Below are positions 1 through 6,240 of a stretch of DNA of 9,086 nt, piece by piece. Under the pieces are notes generated by a model. It was not told the origin of the DNA. It ran no database searches and saw nothing but the letters and a program-made list of their open reading frames with translations. The translations under genes were made by a program, and so were the position numbers. The stretch is taken from contig JAZNAL010000017.1 of assembly GCA_045586505.1 (NCBI GenBank), positions 1 through 9,086 of the forward strand. Reading direction: 5' to 3'. This DNA comes from Flemingiibacterium sp045586505 (GTDB lineage Bacteria; Bacillota; Clostridia; Oscillospirales; CAG-272). How positions within the stretch are numbered: the stretch's first letter is position 1; the number at the start of each line of letters is the position of its first letter.

Positions 1-1309
1 GTCCCGAGATAAAGTCAGCAGTTGTGCTCTTACCGCCGTCAGACTTTGCGCCACTATCCCAAACAGTGATCTTATCAATCTGGAGATTCTTGATAGCGTC
101 AACCTGGATACGTGTGATTTCTTCAAGCTTGTCAGCGATCATAAGCTTAACAGCAGAGTCAGCGTCACCACCTGCGGATTTTACAATTTCAGCAAAACCT
201 TCAGCCTGCTTTGTAAGCATCTGCTTCAAACCGTCAGCCTCAGCCTGCATCTTCATAAGTGTAGCATCTGCTTCACCCTTTGCACGGCGGCGGATCTGCT
301 CAGCCTCAGCCTCGGCCTTTAATTCAAGCTCCTTCTTTTCAACCTCTGCCTTTACAATTACGTCGGCTTCGAGCGTTGCTTTTTCAAGGGAAGCACGCGC
401 CTGCTCCGCAGCCTGCTGAGCGGCGTAAGCCTCTTCGAGTGCCTTTGCCGCCTGGATCTTTTCAGCCGCGGTAGCGCGCTTCAGTGCCTCAGCCTCGCGT
501 TCACGGCGGAGAGCCTCGGATTCGGCGACCTGTACCTTAGCCTCGTTTTCACCCTTGATTGCCTCGGAGTTTGCGATGGATACGTTGATGCGCTGATCAC
601 GCTCTGCGTTTGCGGAACCGATAGCACCCTCGCGGTCAGCCTGAGCCACTGAGATCTTAGCGTCGTTGATAGCCTTTGCAGCCGCTTCCTTACCGAGAGC
701 CACGATGTAGCCGCTCTCATCGGTAATATCGGTTACGTTTACGTTGATAAGGCGCAGACCGATCTTCTTAAGCTCGGTTTCCACATTTCTAGATACTGCT
801 TCAAGGAACTTGTCGCGGTCGTTGTTGATCTCCTCGATCTCCATGGTAGCCACAACGAGACGGAGCTGACCGAAGATGATATCCTTTGCAAGCTCCTGGA
901 TGTCGTCAAGCTTCAGACCGAGCATACGCTCAGCGGCGTTCTGCATAACGCCTGCCTCGGTAGAGATACCGACGGTGAAGCGGGAGGGAACATCAACGCG
1001 GATGTTCTGCTTTGAGAGCGCATTGCGAAGGTCTACGTTGATGGACATGGGGGTCAGATCGAGAAACTCGACTGCTTGAATAACCGGCCAAATGAATGCC
1101 GCGCCGCCGTGGATGCATTTAGCGGAGCGAGATGTGCCGTCGGCGTTGGTTCCGACCTTACCGTAGATGACCATAACTTTATCTGAAGGACACTTCCTGT
1201 AGCGCGATGCGATAACGATAAGCGTCGTTAACACAAGCAGTGCGATCACACAGATGAGAATGAGCAGGTTTGAGCCTGCCGCAGTACTTGAAAGCATAAT
1301 GTTAGGCAT
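1..1309 (-). CDS. floT: Flotillin (SPFH/band 7 membrane-microdomain scaffold), 3' end cut by window edge
   Basis: The 436 residues seen start MPNIMLSSTA and lack a stop, so the C-terminus lies left of the window; flotillins usually run near 500 residues. Residues about 14-35 form one hydrophobic segment (LILICVIALLVLTTLIVIA), followed by an SPFH/PHB domain (about 38-210) with the flotillin-like stretch AERMLGLKLDDIQELAKDII. From about 210 to 390 comes the Ala/Glu-rich coiled-coil region typical of flotillins (KAEAEAEQIRRRAKGEAD). The start is set by GAGGAG at 1318-1323, 8 nt upstream. Flotillins oligomerise on the inner face of the membrane and organise microdomains; this is family knowledge. 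The gene follows an NfeD-like gene by 27 bp, the same order as yuaF-floT (yuaG) in Bacillus subtilis. The family is very likely correct; the exact symbol rests on synteny. Confidence 0.93.
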   Translation of the reverse strand, partial: MPNIMLSSTAAGSNLLILICVIALLVLTTLIVIASRYRKCPSDKVMVIYGKVGTNADGTSRSAKCIHGGAAFIWPVIQAVEFLDLTPMSINVDLRNALSKQNIRVDVPSRFTVGISTEAGVMQNAAERMLGLKLDDIQELAKDIIFGQLRLVVATMEIEEINNDRDKFLEAVSRNVETELKKIGLRLINVNVTDITDESGYIVALGKEAAAKAINDAKISVAQADREGAIGSANAERDQRINVSIANSEAIKGENEAKVQVAESEALRREREAEALKRATAAEKIQAAKALEEAYAAQQAAEQARASLEKATLEADVIVKAEVEKKELELKAEAEAEQIRRRAKGEADATLMKMQAEADGLKQMLTKQAEGFAEIVKSAGGDADSAVKLMIADKLEEITRIQVDAIKNLQIDKITVWDSGAKSDGGKSTTADFISG

Positions 1310-1336
1310 AGTTTTGTCTCCTCTATAAAAATTTAT

Positions 1337-1936
1337 TTAACTTACAACTTTTTCGACCACCACGAGTCCCGATTCGTCGGTGGATACCACGCGGACGGTG
1401 TCACCGGTCTTCAGCGGCTCGGTGCCGCCGGTGATCGCGTCGATCTCGATGAGCCTATCCTGAACGGTGATGCTGATCTTACCTCTTCCTTCTCCCTTTG
1501 GGGGGATCGGAATGTATACCTCGCCCACTTTGCCGAGGGCACTTCCGAGTCGGATGTTTCCGCTTGACTGAAGCTTTAACACTGCCTTCATGAGATAAGC
1601 GATGCCAACAAGCGCCGCAATACCGCATATGGAGGCGAGAATGATGGAAAGCGCATTTGAAAGCCCTAAATCGACGAACACGATACCTGCCCATCCGCCC
1701 ACACAAAACATTGCCACGATGCCGCGTACGGTAAAGAGTGTGAGTCCGTTGTCGCCCGCGGCAGCCGCTTCGCCGATGTCGAAGCCATCGGGATCAATGT
1801 CCATGTCCGCGCTTTCTCCGTCGCCGATACCGAACATGAGCAGTACCGTCTGTATGACGAGAATAAGAGTCGCGGGGATACCGATGCAGGCAAAGCCTTG
1901 CTGGAGCACTGTGAGAGAATTCCACCAAGCAAACAT
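1337..1936 (-). CDS. NfeD/YuaF-like membrane protein, flotillin partner
   Basis: A 199-residue membrane protein. Hydrophobic segments lie at about 14-36, 72-90 and 94-117, with an acidic loop (GDGESADMDIDPDGFDIGE) between the first two. The C-terminal part (about 130-198) has the Gly/Val-rich pattern of an NfeD OB-fold: GKVGEVYIPIPPKGEGRGKI, then LKTGDTVRVVSTDESGLVVV. NfeD-like proteins are usually encoded beside SPFH proteins and are thought to assist them; the size and layout match B. subtilis YuaF (about 174 aa). AAAGGAG sits about 9 nt before the ATG. It lies 36 bp after the DUF1836 gene and 27 bp before the flotillin gene, so co-transcription is likely. It lacks the N-terminal serine-protease domain of long NfeD proteins. 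Function is inferred from family and neighbour. Confidence 0.88.
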   Translation of the reverse strand: MFAWWNSLTVLQQGFACIGIPATLILVIQTVLLMFGIGDGESADMDIDPDGFDIGEAAAAGDNGLTLFTVRGIVAMFCVGGWAGIVFVDLGLSNALSIILASICGIAALVGIAYLMKAVLKLQSSGNIRLGSALGKVGEVYIPIPPKGEGRGKISITVQDRLIEIDAITGGTEPLKTGDTVRVVSTDESGLVVVEKVVS

Positions 1937-1972
1937 ATTATCTATTCTCCTTTACATAGTATTTGTCAAAGC

Positions 1973-2557
1973 CTACCGTGAGAATACGTCATCATACATA
2001 CGGTTCGCCTTCTGGCGCACCAGGGTTGCGTAGTATGTCATGATTATTATCCCGCACGCCTTTTCAAGCCGTTTTGCCGCGCCCGCGGCACGCTCTTCGT
2101 AGGATGCCAGCACCTTTTTTATAAGGTCGCCCACATTTTCCGCGCTTGATGGAAGATCGTCATCCACCAGCTGATCGATGACACGGCAAAGATAGTCGTA
2201 AAGCTCCGATTCGGGGATGATATCGTCGCTTATATCTCCTGCGCGTCCGTTTACATAGGTGAGGATCTGCGCGATGCGGTCGAGCTGCATGGAGTCGCGC
2301 ATCATATTAATTATAAGTATGCGTGCAAGCTGGTTTTTATCATAGCGCTTGCAGTGTGCGTTGGCGACCCAGCCGCGTTTGGTCCAGTTTTGAAGAGTAG
2401 AACCGTCGATACCGCAGATCTCGCGTATCTGCGAGAGCATAATACCGTCGGTGATATAAAAGATCTTGTTTAAAAAATCAAGCCCCGTTACATTACCCAT
2501 TTTGACCTTATCCATGATGGTTCCGGGGATCAGAGGACTTCGGACATCAAGCTTCAT
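1973..2557 (-). CDS. DUF1836 domain protein, putative HTH regulator
   Basis: A 194-residue protein starting MKLDVRSPLI, recognisable as the Firmicutes DUF1836 family by the block around LSQIREICGIDGSTLQNWTK, RGWVANAHCKRY and QLARILIINMMRDSMQLDRI, then YVNGRAGDISDDIIPESELY. Residues about 38-66 look like a MerR-type helix-turn-helix (GIDGSTLQNWTKRGW), so DNA binding is plausible, but the family has no well-defined function. Reading can start 12 codons earlier at 2593 (MAIKTREGD), but that ATG has no ribosome site and lies only about 8 nt from the predicted transcription start. The 2557 start has GGAAGGAG about 11 nt upstream and is preferred. It is the first gene of the probable NfeD/flotillin operon. 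Whether it regulates that operon is unknown. Confidence 0.85.
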   Translation of the reverse strand: MKLDVRSPLIPGTIMDKVKMGNVTGLDFLNKIFYITDGIMLSQIREICGIDGSTLQNWTKRGWVANAHCKRYDKNQLARILIINMMRDSMQLDRIAQILTYVNGRAGDISDDIIPESELYDYLCRVIDQLVDDDLPSSAENVGDLIKKVLASYEERAAGAAKRLEKACGIIIMTYYATLVRQKANRMYDDVFSR

Positions 2558-2607
2558 TGCATTTTTATCTCCTTCCCGCGTTTTTATCGCCATTGGTTTG
2601 TAATACG

Positions 2608-2636
2608 ATTATATCATACGGTCACGTGATTGTCAA
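2608..2636 (-). promoter_or_regulatory. Consensus sigma-A promoter for the DUF1836-NfeD-flotillin operon
   Basis: Read on the minus strand, TTGACA (2636-2631) is followed by exactly 17 bp and then TATAAT (2613-2608), a perfect match to the vegetative consensus in both boxes and spacing. Transcription should begin near 2601, giving a leader of about 45 nt before the ATG at 2557. The spacer contains the 8-bp palindrome TCACGTGA (2622-2629). Confidence 0.85.
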
Positions 2637-2644
2637 TAGGAATC

Positions 2645-2658
2645 CTGTAAATTTACAG
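2645..2658. promoter_or_regulatory. Perfect 14-bp palindrome, candidate operator
   Basis: CTGTAAATTTACAG is a perfect palindrome ending 8 bp upstream of the -35 box of the DUF1836 promoter and about 90 bp upstream of the rightward -10 box. Dyads of this size between divergent units are typical repressor or activator sites. The cognate protein cannot be named from sequence; the DUF1836 protein is one candidate. Confidence 0.4.
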
Positions 2659-2746
2659 TTAGTTTATTTTTCGTTATGCCGGATTATTTTGGCTTCAAAA
2701 GAGAGGTATGATATCTGCGGTTAATACGACGTTAACAAATTGCGTG

Positions 2747-2752
2747 TATAAT
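2747..2752 (+). promoter_or_regulatory. Probable -10 box of the rightward repair operon
   Basis: A perfect TATAAT precedes the glycosylase gene. No good -35 box is seen at 16-18 bp, so the promoter may be weak or activator-dependent. Transcription from here would begin near 2759, which rules out the possible GTG start at 2757 and leaves a leader of about 55 nt. Confidence 0.5.
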
Positions 2753-2790
2753 AAAAGTGAGTGGCAGATTCTGCCCGAATATTCAGGGAC

Positions 2791-2809
2791 ACTCCGATAT
2801 CCTCGGAGT
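2791..2809 (+). promoter_or_regulatory. Small hairpin over the glycosylase ribosome site
   Basis: ACTCCGA (2791-2797) and TCGGAGT (2803-2809) are perfect complements with a 5-nt loop. The only Shine-Dalgarno-like sequence before the glycosylase start, GGAG at 2805-2808, is entirely inside the stem. This could lower or regulate translation initiation; the effect is inferred from sequence only. Confidence 0.4.
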
Positions 2810-2813
2810 TGCG

Positions 2814-3440
2814 GTGACAAAAATGGTGTTTCCTTACGGCGAGCGTGAGCTTGCTTATTTGAAGTCGCGGGATGATAGACTGGGCGGCATAATCGACCGT
2901 GTGGGATTTATCGAACGCGAAACGAGTGATGATATCTTTTCTCAGCTGGTTATGTCAGTGGCGGGACAGCAGATCTCGAATAAAGCGCTCAAGACCGTGG
3001 AGAGCAGGCTCATGAGCGCGCTCGGGTCGCTTACGCCGCAGAATGTTCTGCGCATAGGTGTTGACGGTATCCGATCCTGCGGTATGAGCGGGCGGAAAGC
3101 GGAGAATATTTTCGGTATCGCCAAAATGACTGAGAGCGGTGAGCTTGATCTTGCGGCACTGTGGACGCTGCCTGACGGAGAAGTGATAAAAAGGCTGACA
3201 GCTCTTAACGGAATAGGTGCTTGGACAGCGGAAATGCTGTTGATCTTCTGCCTTAAGCGCCCGAATGTGCTGAGCTTCGGTGATTTCGGTATCCGCCGCG
3301 GTATCGAGCTGCTTTACGGGGAGGAAAAGCTTACTAAAGCCAAGCTGCAGGAATATTACGAGCGGTATTCACCTTACGCGACGGTGGCGAGCTTTTATCT
3401 TTGGAAGGTCGGCAACGGCGAAATAATTGTGGAGGTTTGA
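2814..3440 (+). CDS. alkA: DNA-3-methyladenine glycosylase II (AlkA-type, HhH-GPD family)
   Basis: A base-excision repair enzyme that removes alkylated purines such as 3-methyladenine by cleaving the N-glycosidic bond. The 208-residue protein corresponds to the catalytic HhH-GPD core. Visible features, numbered from the GTG at 2814: the FSQLVMSVAGQQIS block (42-55), the helix-hairpin-helix LNGIGAWTAEMLL (131-143), and the catalytic aspartate D157 in LSFGDFGIRRG. It lacks the extra N-terminal domain of E. coli AlkA (282 aa), like many short Firmicutes homologues. Start choice: GTG 2814 lies 5 nt after GGAG; ATG at 2823 is an alternative; GTG 2757 precedes the probable transcription start. The stop lies 1 bp before the methyltransferase ATG, so the two are co-translated. 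Family is certain; the exact symbol is less so. Confidence 0.88.
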   Translation: MTKMVFPYGERELAYLKSRDDRLGGIIDRVGFIERETSDDIFSQLVMSVAGQQISNKALKTVESRLMSALGSLTPQNVLRIGVDGIRSCGMSGRKAENIFGIAKMTESGELDLAALWTLPDGEVIKRLTALNGIGAWTAEMLLIFCLKRPNVLSFGDFGIRRGIELLYGEEKLTKAKLQEYYERYSPYATVASFYLWKVGNGEIIVEV

Positions 3441-3441
3441 T

Positions 3442-3903
3442 ATGCCACATTATGCAGAATATATGACCCCGTTTGGAATGTATTATATCGGTTACGATAC
3501 GGAGGGTATAACCGAGTTTACGGATAAGCCGAGTGTGTATGAGAATATACGCTCGCCGCTTTCAGATGAGGCGACAAAACAGCTTGATGAGTATTTTGCG
3601 GGTAAGCGCCGCGAGTTTACATTGCCGCTGTCGCTTCACGGAACGGAATTTCAGGAGAAGGTATGGCGCGCACTGCTTGACATCCCCTACGGTGAGGTCT
3701 GTACATACGGGGATATCGCTCGTGCGGTCGGAAAACCCAAGGCATTCCGAGCCGTGGGTATGGCAAACCATAATAATCCCATCGCTATCATAGTGCCGTG
3801 TCACCGCGTGGTCGCCGCAAACGGTATCGGCGGCTACGGTATGGGACTAGATATGAAACGGGCACTGCTCAGGCTTGAGGGAAACGCTGCTGCGGATTGT
3901 TGA
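3442..3903 (+). CDS. ogt: Methylated-DNA--protein-cysteine methyltransferase (O6-alkylguanine repair)
   Basis: A suicide repair protein that transfers the methyl group from O6-methylguanine in DNA to its own cysteine. The 153-residue protein has the diagnostic active site IVPCHRVV with acceptor C120, preceded by the DNA-binding helix-turn-helix and arginine finger (CTYGDIARAVG, then AFRAVGMANHNNP with R103), and ends with GGYGMGLDMKRALLRLE, the family's C-terminal signature. It is a stand-alone enzyme without the AraC/Ada sensor domain. The ATG at 3442 has GGAGG 6 nt upstream, inside the end of the glycosylase gene; a TTG at 3427 is not needed. Pairing with an AlkA-type glycosylase makes a compact alkylation-repair operon. 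Nothing visible links it to an Ada-type adaptive response. Confidence 0.93.
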   Translation: MPHYAEYMTPFGMYYIGYDTEGITEFTDKPSVYENIRSPLSDEATKQLDEYFAGKRREFTLPLSLHGTEFQEKVWRALLDIPYGEVCTYGDIARAVGKPKAFRAVGMANHNNPIAIIVPCHRVVAANGIGGYGMGLDMKRALLRLEGNAAADC

Positions 3904-3940
3904 CGAATTATCCGCTTTTATCTAATCGAAATAATAAAGC

Positions 3941-3970
3941 GAGCCGTTCCCGCTTGCGCGGGAACGGCTC
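3941..3970. terminator. Strong bidirectional hairpin between convergent genes
   Basis: A perfect 13-bp stem (GAGCCGTTCCCGC paired with GCGGGAACGGCTC) closes a TTGC loop. It lies 37 bp after the methyltransferase stop and 16 bp after the recombinase stop on the other strand. The T-tract is weak on the plus side (CTTGTC) and better on the minus side (CTTTATTATTTC). Confidence 0.75.
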
Positions 3971-3986
3971 TTGTCAAGAGAGACGC

Positions 3987-5678
3987 TTATTTGCCGGACT
4001 TTAAGTCGTTCTCGTACTTCTCGATCATCTTCTTCATCGTGTGACCCGTACGACCGCGATGATGCTCGGCAAGCTTTTCGAGCCATTTTTGCGTGTTTTT
4101 GCCCGTAAAAATCTTGATATTCAAGTTCGCTGTATCATCGTCAGTTATTGTGACTGTGATTTTGTCGATATACTGCGCCACGAATTCGGGGGAAATAAGA
4201 CCGTTTGACGCATCCTTAACCGCGGCATCGAGGCGAGTTTTCACCTCGGCAATGTGCCGCTTGTATTCCTCTTTCGTGAACATCTGCTTTTCAAGCTCGG
4301 CGATGGCTTCGCTGGCTTCCTCTATCTCGCGGTCACAAGCGTCGGTCATGGATTTGAAGTTAGCCGCTGTAACAGAACCGATTGTGACAAGCTCGAGGAG
4401 CTTGTTTTTCTTTTGCTCGGCAAGCTCGATGATGCGCTTTTGCTCGGCAATCTGCTTTGCGGTTTCGTCATCGGCTTCCATGGATTTGAACATCTCTGTG
4501 TACTCCGCAAGAAGTGCTTCCACGTCTACTCTCGTTTCGCTGAATACATCGAAGAGGATGGGCTTGATCTCCGCTTCATAGATCGGGAAGGACGGGCAGG
4601 AATCCGCACCGTTGTTGATCTTGCCGGAGCAGACCCACTTGGAGTTTACGTTGCCGTGCTTGTCCTTGGACTCACGGCGGTAGTAGGGCTGTCCGCAATG
4701 GGTGCAGTAAAGCTTGCCCGTGAGCAGATTTGCGTGGTTGCAGATGCCCTGGCGGTTCTTCACGTCCTCGCTTCGACGGGCAAGTACCTCGTTCGCCTTG
4801 TCCCACAGCTCCTCGGTTACGATTGCAGGCACGATTTCGCCCGTTTCATCCTTGAACATCACCCATTCCTCGGGCGGCAGGAATTTCTGCTTCTTGGTGA
4901 ACATATCAACAATCTTCACCTTATTGCCGACGTAATAGCCCTTGTATTTTGGGTTCGATATGATGTTCGACATGGTGGTGTGAGCGATTTTGTTGCCGTT
5001 GTAGTTGCGATAGCCTTGCTCGTAGAACAGCGTTTCCAGTTGCTTCATGCTGTATTCGCCCGTGGCGTAAAGGCGGAACAGATCGCGTACCATGGGGGCT
5101 TGGGTTTCGTCGATGACAAGGCGTTTGTCATCCTTTTGGTAGCCGAAGATGCGGCTGTTTCCGAGGACCACGCTGTGCTTGATCGCCTGCTGATGTCCGA
5201 ATTTTACACGGGACGACAGCTTGCGAAGCTCGTCCTGCGCCATGCTTGCCATTATGGTTAGGCGAAGCTCGGCATCTTCGTCGAGGGTGATGATGTTGTC
5301 ATTCTGGAAGAAAACGCCCACGCCGCAGCTGTACAGATCTCTCGTGTAATGCAGGGAGTCAAGCGTGTTTCGTGCGAATCGGGAGATTTCCTTTGTGACG
5401 ATAAGGTCGAACATCCCTGCCTTGGCATCAGCGATCATTTCGTTGAAGTGCCGGCGTTTCTTTGTGGAGATGCCGGAAAGTCCCTCGTCGATGTAACCGG
5501 GCACGAAGGTCCACAGCGGATATTTTTTGATGAAATCTTCGTAATAGGAAACCTGGTTGTCGAGGGAGTTTAACTGCTCGTCAGTGTCGGTGGAAACGCG
5601 CGCGTAATAGGTCACGCGAAGCGGAATATCGTATATTGTTTTCGTTTTCAGAAGTGCGCGGATGTTGTATATATCCAT
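3987..5678 (-). CDS. Large serine recombinase (TnpX/TndX-like integrase/excisionase)
   Basis: Catalyses site-specific integration and excision through a 5'-phosphoserine DNA intermediate. The 563-residue protein has a resolvase domain (about 20-165) with catalytic S29 in YYARVSTD and active-site arginines in EISRFARN (R100, R103), a recombinase domain (about 175-290; IFGY, IISNPKYKGYYVGN), a zinc ribbon with C325, C328, C350 and C361, and a long coiled coil (about 390-490) that in this family mediates synapsis and directionality. Length and order match intact enzymes of clostridial transposons. The ATG at 5678 has AAGGAG 6-7 nt upstream and its own extended -10 promoter. It ends 16 bp from the shared hairpin, beside the host repair operon. 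It appears intact; its target site cannot be deduced here. Confidence 0.95.
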   Translation of the reverse strand: MDIYNIRALLKTKTIYDIPLRVTYYARVSTDTDEQLNSLDNQVSYYEDFIKKYPLWTFVPGYIDEGLSGISTKKRRHFNEMIADAKAGMFDLIVTKEISRFARNTLDSLHYTRDLYSCGVGVFFQNDNIITLDEDAELRLTIMASMAQDELRKLSSRVKFGHQQAIKHSVVLGNSRIFGYQKDDKRLVIDETQAPMVRDLFRLYATGEYSMKQLETLFYEQGYRNYNGNKIAHTTMSNIISNPKYKGYYVGNKVKIVDMFTKKQKFLPPEEWVMFKDETGEIVPAIVTEELWDKANEVLARRSEDVKNRQGICNHANLLTGKLYCTHCGQPYYRRESKDKHGNVNSKWVCSGKINNGADSCPSFPIYEAEIKPILFDVFSETRVDVEALLAEYTEMFKSMEADDETAKQIAEQKRIIELAEQKKNKLLELVTIGSVTAANFKSMTDACDREIEEASEAIAELEKQMFTKEEYKRHIAEVKTRLDAAVKDASNGLISPEFVAQYIDKITVTITDDDTANLNIKIFTGKNTQKWLEKLAEHHRGRTGHTMKKMIEKYENDLKSGK

Positions 5679-5724
5679 TGATTTCTCCTTGTTAAGTTCG
5701 TTGTATCATTATCTGTTTATGCTT

Positions 5725-5753
5725 ATTATATCATAAAAAACACTATATTGCAA
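5725..5753 (-). promoter_or_regulatory. Recombinase promoter with extended -10
   Basis: On the minus strand, TTGCAA (5753-5748) is followed by 17 bp and TATAAT (5730-5725), with TGA just before the -10 box (extended -10 motif). Transcription should start near 5718, about 40 nt before the recombinase ATG. The -35 box lies inside a dyad described separately. Confidence 0.75.
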
Positions 5754-5771
5754 TACTAAAATCGCAATATA
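5744..5771. promoter_or_regulatory. Inverted repeat over the recombinase -35 box, candidate operator
   Basis: TATATTGC (5744-5751) and GCAATATA (5764-5771) are perfect 8-bp arms around a 12-bp spacer; the left arm is also part of the 10-bp palindrome TATTGCAATA (5746-5755). The left half overlaps the -35 box, so a bound protein could block transcription. No cognate repressor gene is visible in the window. Confidence 0.4.
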
Positions 5772-5883
5772 CCAAATATTTGTGTTTATATATCGCAAGA
5801 GCCTTGCGGCAAGATTCCTCCTTTCCTGCATGGTAAAAAGCCTTCATGATCTGATTTGTATTGCAGTATTCAATTTTGCAAGC

Positions 5884-5914
5884 AAAAAAGGTATAGGAAT
5901 TTCCTACACCTTTT
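5884..5914 (-). terminator. Rho-independent terminator of the ATPase remnant
   Basis: On the minus strand AAAAGGTGTAGGAA pairs with TTCCTATACCTTTT (one G-U wobble) and is followed directly by more T, giving a run of six. It begins 14 nt after the stop of the ATPase fragment and is probably that gene's original terminator. It also shields the recombinase promoter from read-through of the mob genes. Confidence 0.7.
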
Positions 5915-5928
5915 GCTGATTTTTGAAG

Positions 5929-6107
5929 TTACAGGCTTTCATCTGCCGAGATAAATTCAATAATATTCTTGTGTATCACACCATCGCGCTTTTGAAGCAA
6001 GGTGTCGATAGTGAGCAGATATTTGGGGTAATTATCCCGTATCATCGCGAACGGCTTGTATTCGCGCTCCTCGGTTTCGGGACTCATGATCGTCATTGCT
6101 AATGTCA
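5929..6107 (-). pseudogene. 3' remnant of an AAA-type ATPase with DUF4143 C-terminal domain
   Basis: The minus strand encodes, up to a TAA at 5931-5929, AMTIMSPETEEREYKPFAMI followed by RDNYPKYLLTIDTLLQKRDG and VIHKNIIEFISADESL. This is the C-terminal signature of the common bacterial ATP-binding protein family with DUF4143 (about 400 residues when complete). Only about the last 55-58 residues remain: no Walker motifs or N-terminal part exist upstream, and resemblance to the family fades just before AMT (near 6100), where a perfect inverted repeat begins. In the same frame an upstream stop lies at 6172-6174. An ATG at 6096 could start a 55-residue peptide but has no convincing ribosome site. 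The fragment is a relic left by deletion or insertion and still has its terminator downstream. Confidence 0.75.
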
Positions 6108-6155
6108 AGTTAACGAGGGTAAATTTGATAATTTTATATTTTACCCTCGTTAACT
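6108..6155. repeat. Perfect 16-bp inverted repeat with 16-bp spacer
   Basis: AGTTAACGAGGGTAAA (6108-6123) and TTTACCCTCGTTAACT (6140-6155) are perfectly complementary around an AT-rich 16-bp spacer. It lies exactly between the small mob-linked ORFs and the truncated ATPase fragment. There is no T-tract on either side, so it is not an ordinary terminator. It may be a recombination scar or element end, or a hairpin/operator that once preceded the ATPase gene. Confidence 0.8.
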
Positions 6156-6171
6156 CATGAATAAGCGCGCG

Positions 6172-6240
6172 TTATTCTACCTCGCACTTACCCTTGCCTT
6201 TGTTGAAAACATATTTCTGCACCGATATGCTAAAACTCAT
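6172..6240 (-). CDS. Possible 22-residue ORF or truncated gene start coupled to the 58-aa ORF
   Basis: An ATG at 6240 overlaps the TGA of the preceding ORF (ATGA), the usual form of translational coupling. It reads MSFSISVQKYVFNKGKGKCE, then VE and stop. No family is recognised. In related clostridial elements a recombinase often follows at this place, so this may be the broken beginning of such a gene. Its frame continues past the stop into the ATPase remnant. It could be a chance ORF. Confidence 0.3.
   Translation of the reverse strand: MSFSISVQKYVFNKGKGKCEVE

Noticed and set aside
1602..2033. 143-codon plus-strand open frame over the NfeD and DUF1836 genes
   Set aside because: It is antisense to two well-supported genes, spans their junction, and has Ser/Met/Pro-rich shadow composition.
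2757..2813. 19-residue N-terminal extension of the glycosylase from GTG 2757
   Set aside because: The codon is 5 bp from the end of a TATAAT box, upstream of the expected transcript start, has no ribosome site, and adds residues not found in the family.
4254..5261. 335-codon plus-strand open frame opposite the recombinase
   Set aside because: It lies antisense to an intact, motif-complete serine recombinase and shows Leu/Val/His-rich composition typical of a reverse-strand shadow, with no recognisable domain.
5765..5850. Minus-strand frame MKAFYHAGKEESCRKALAIY upstream of the recombinase
   Set aside because: It ends within the recombinase promoter region, has no ribosome site before its ATG and no family match; a strong AAAGGAGG inside it is not followed by a usable long ORF.
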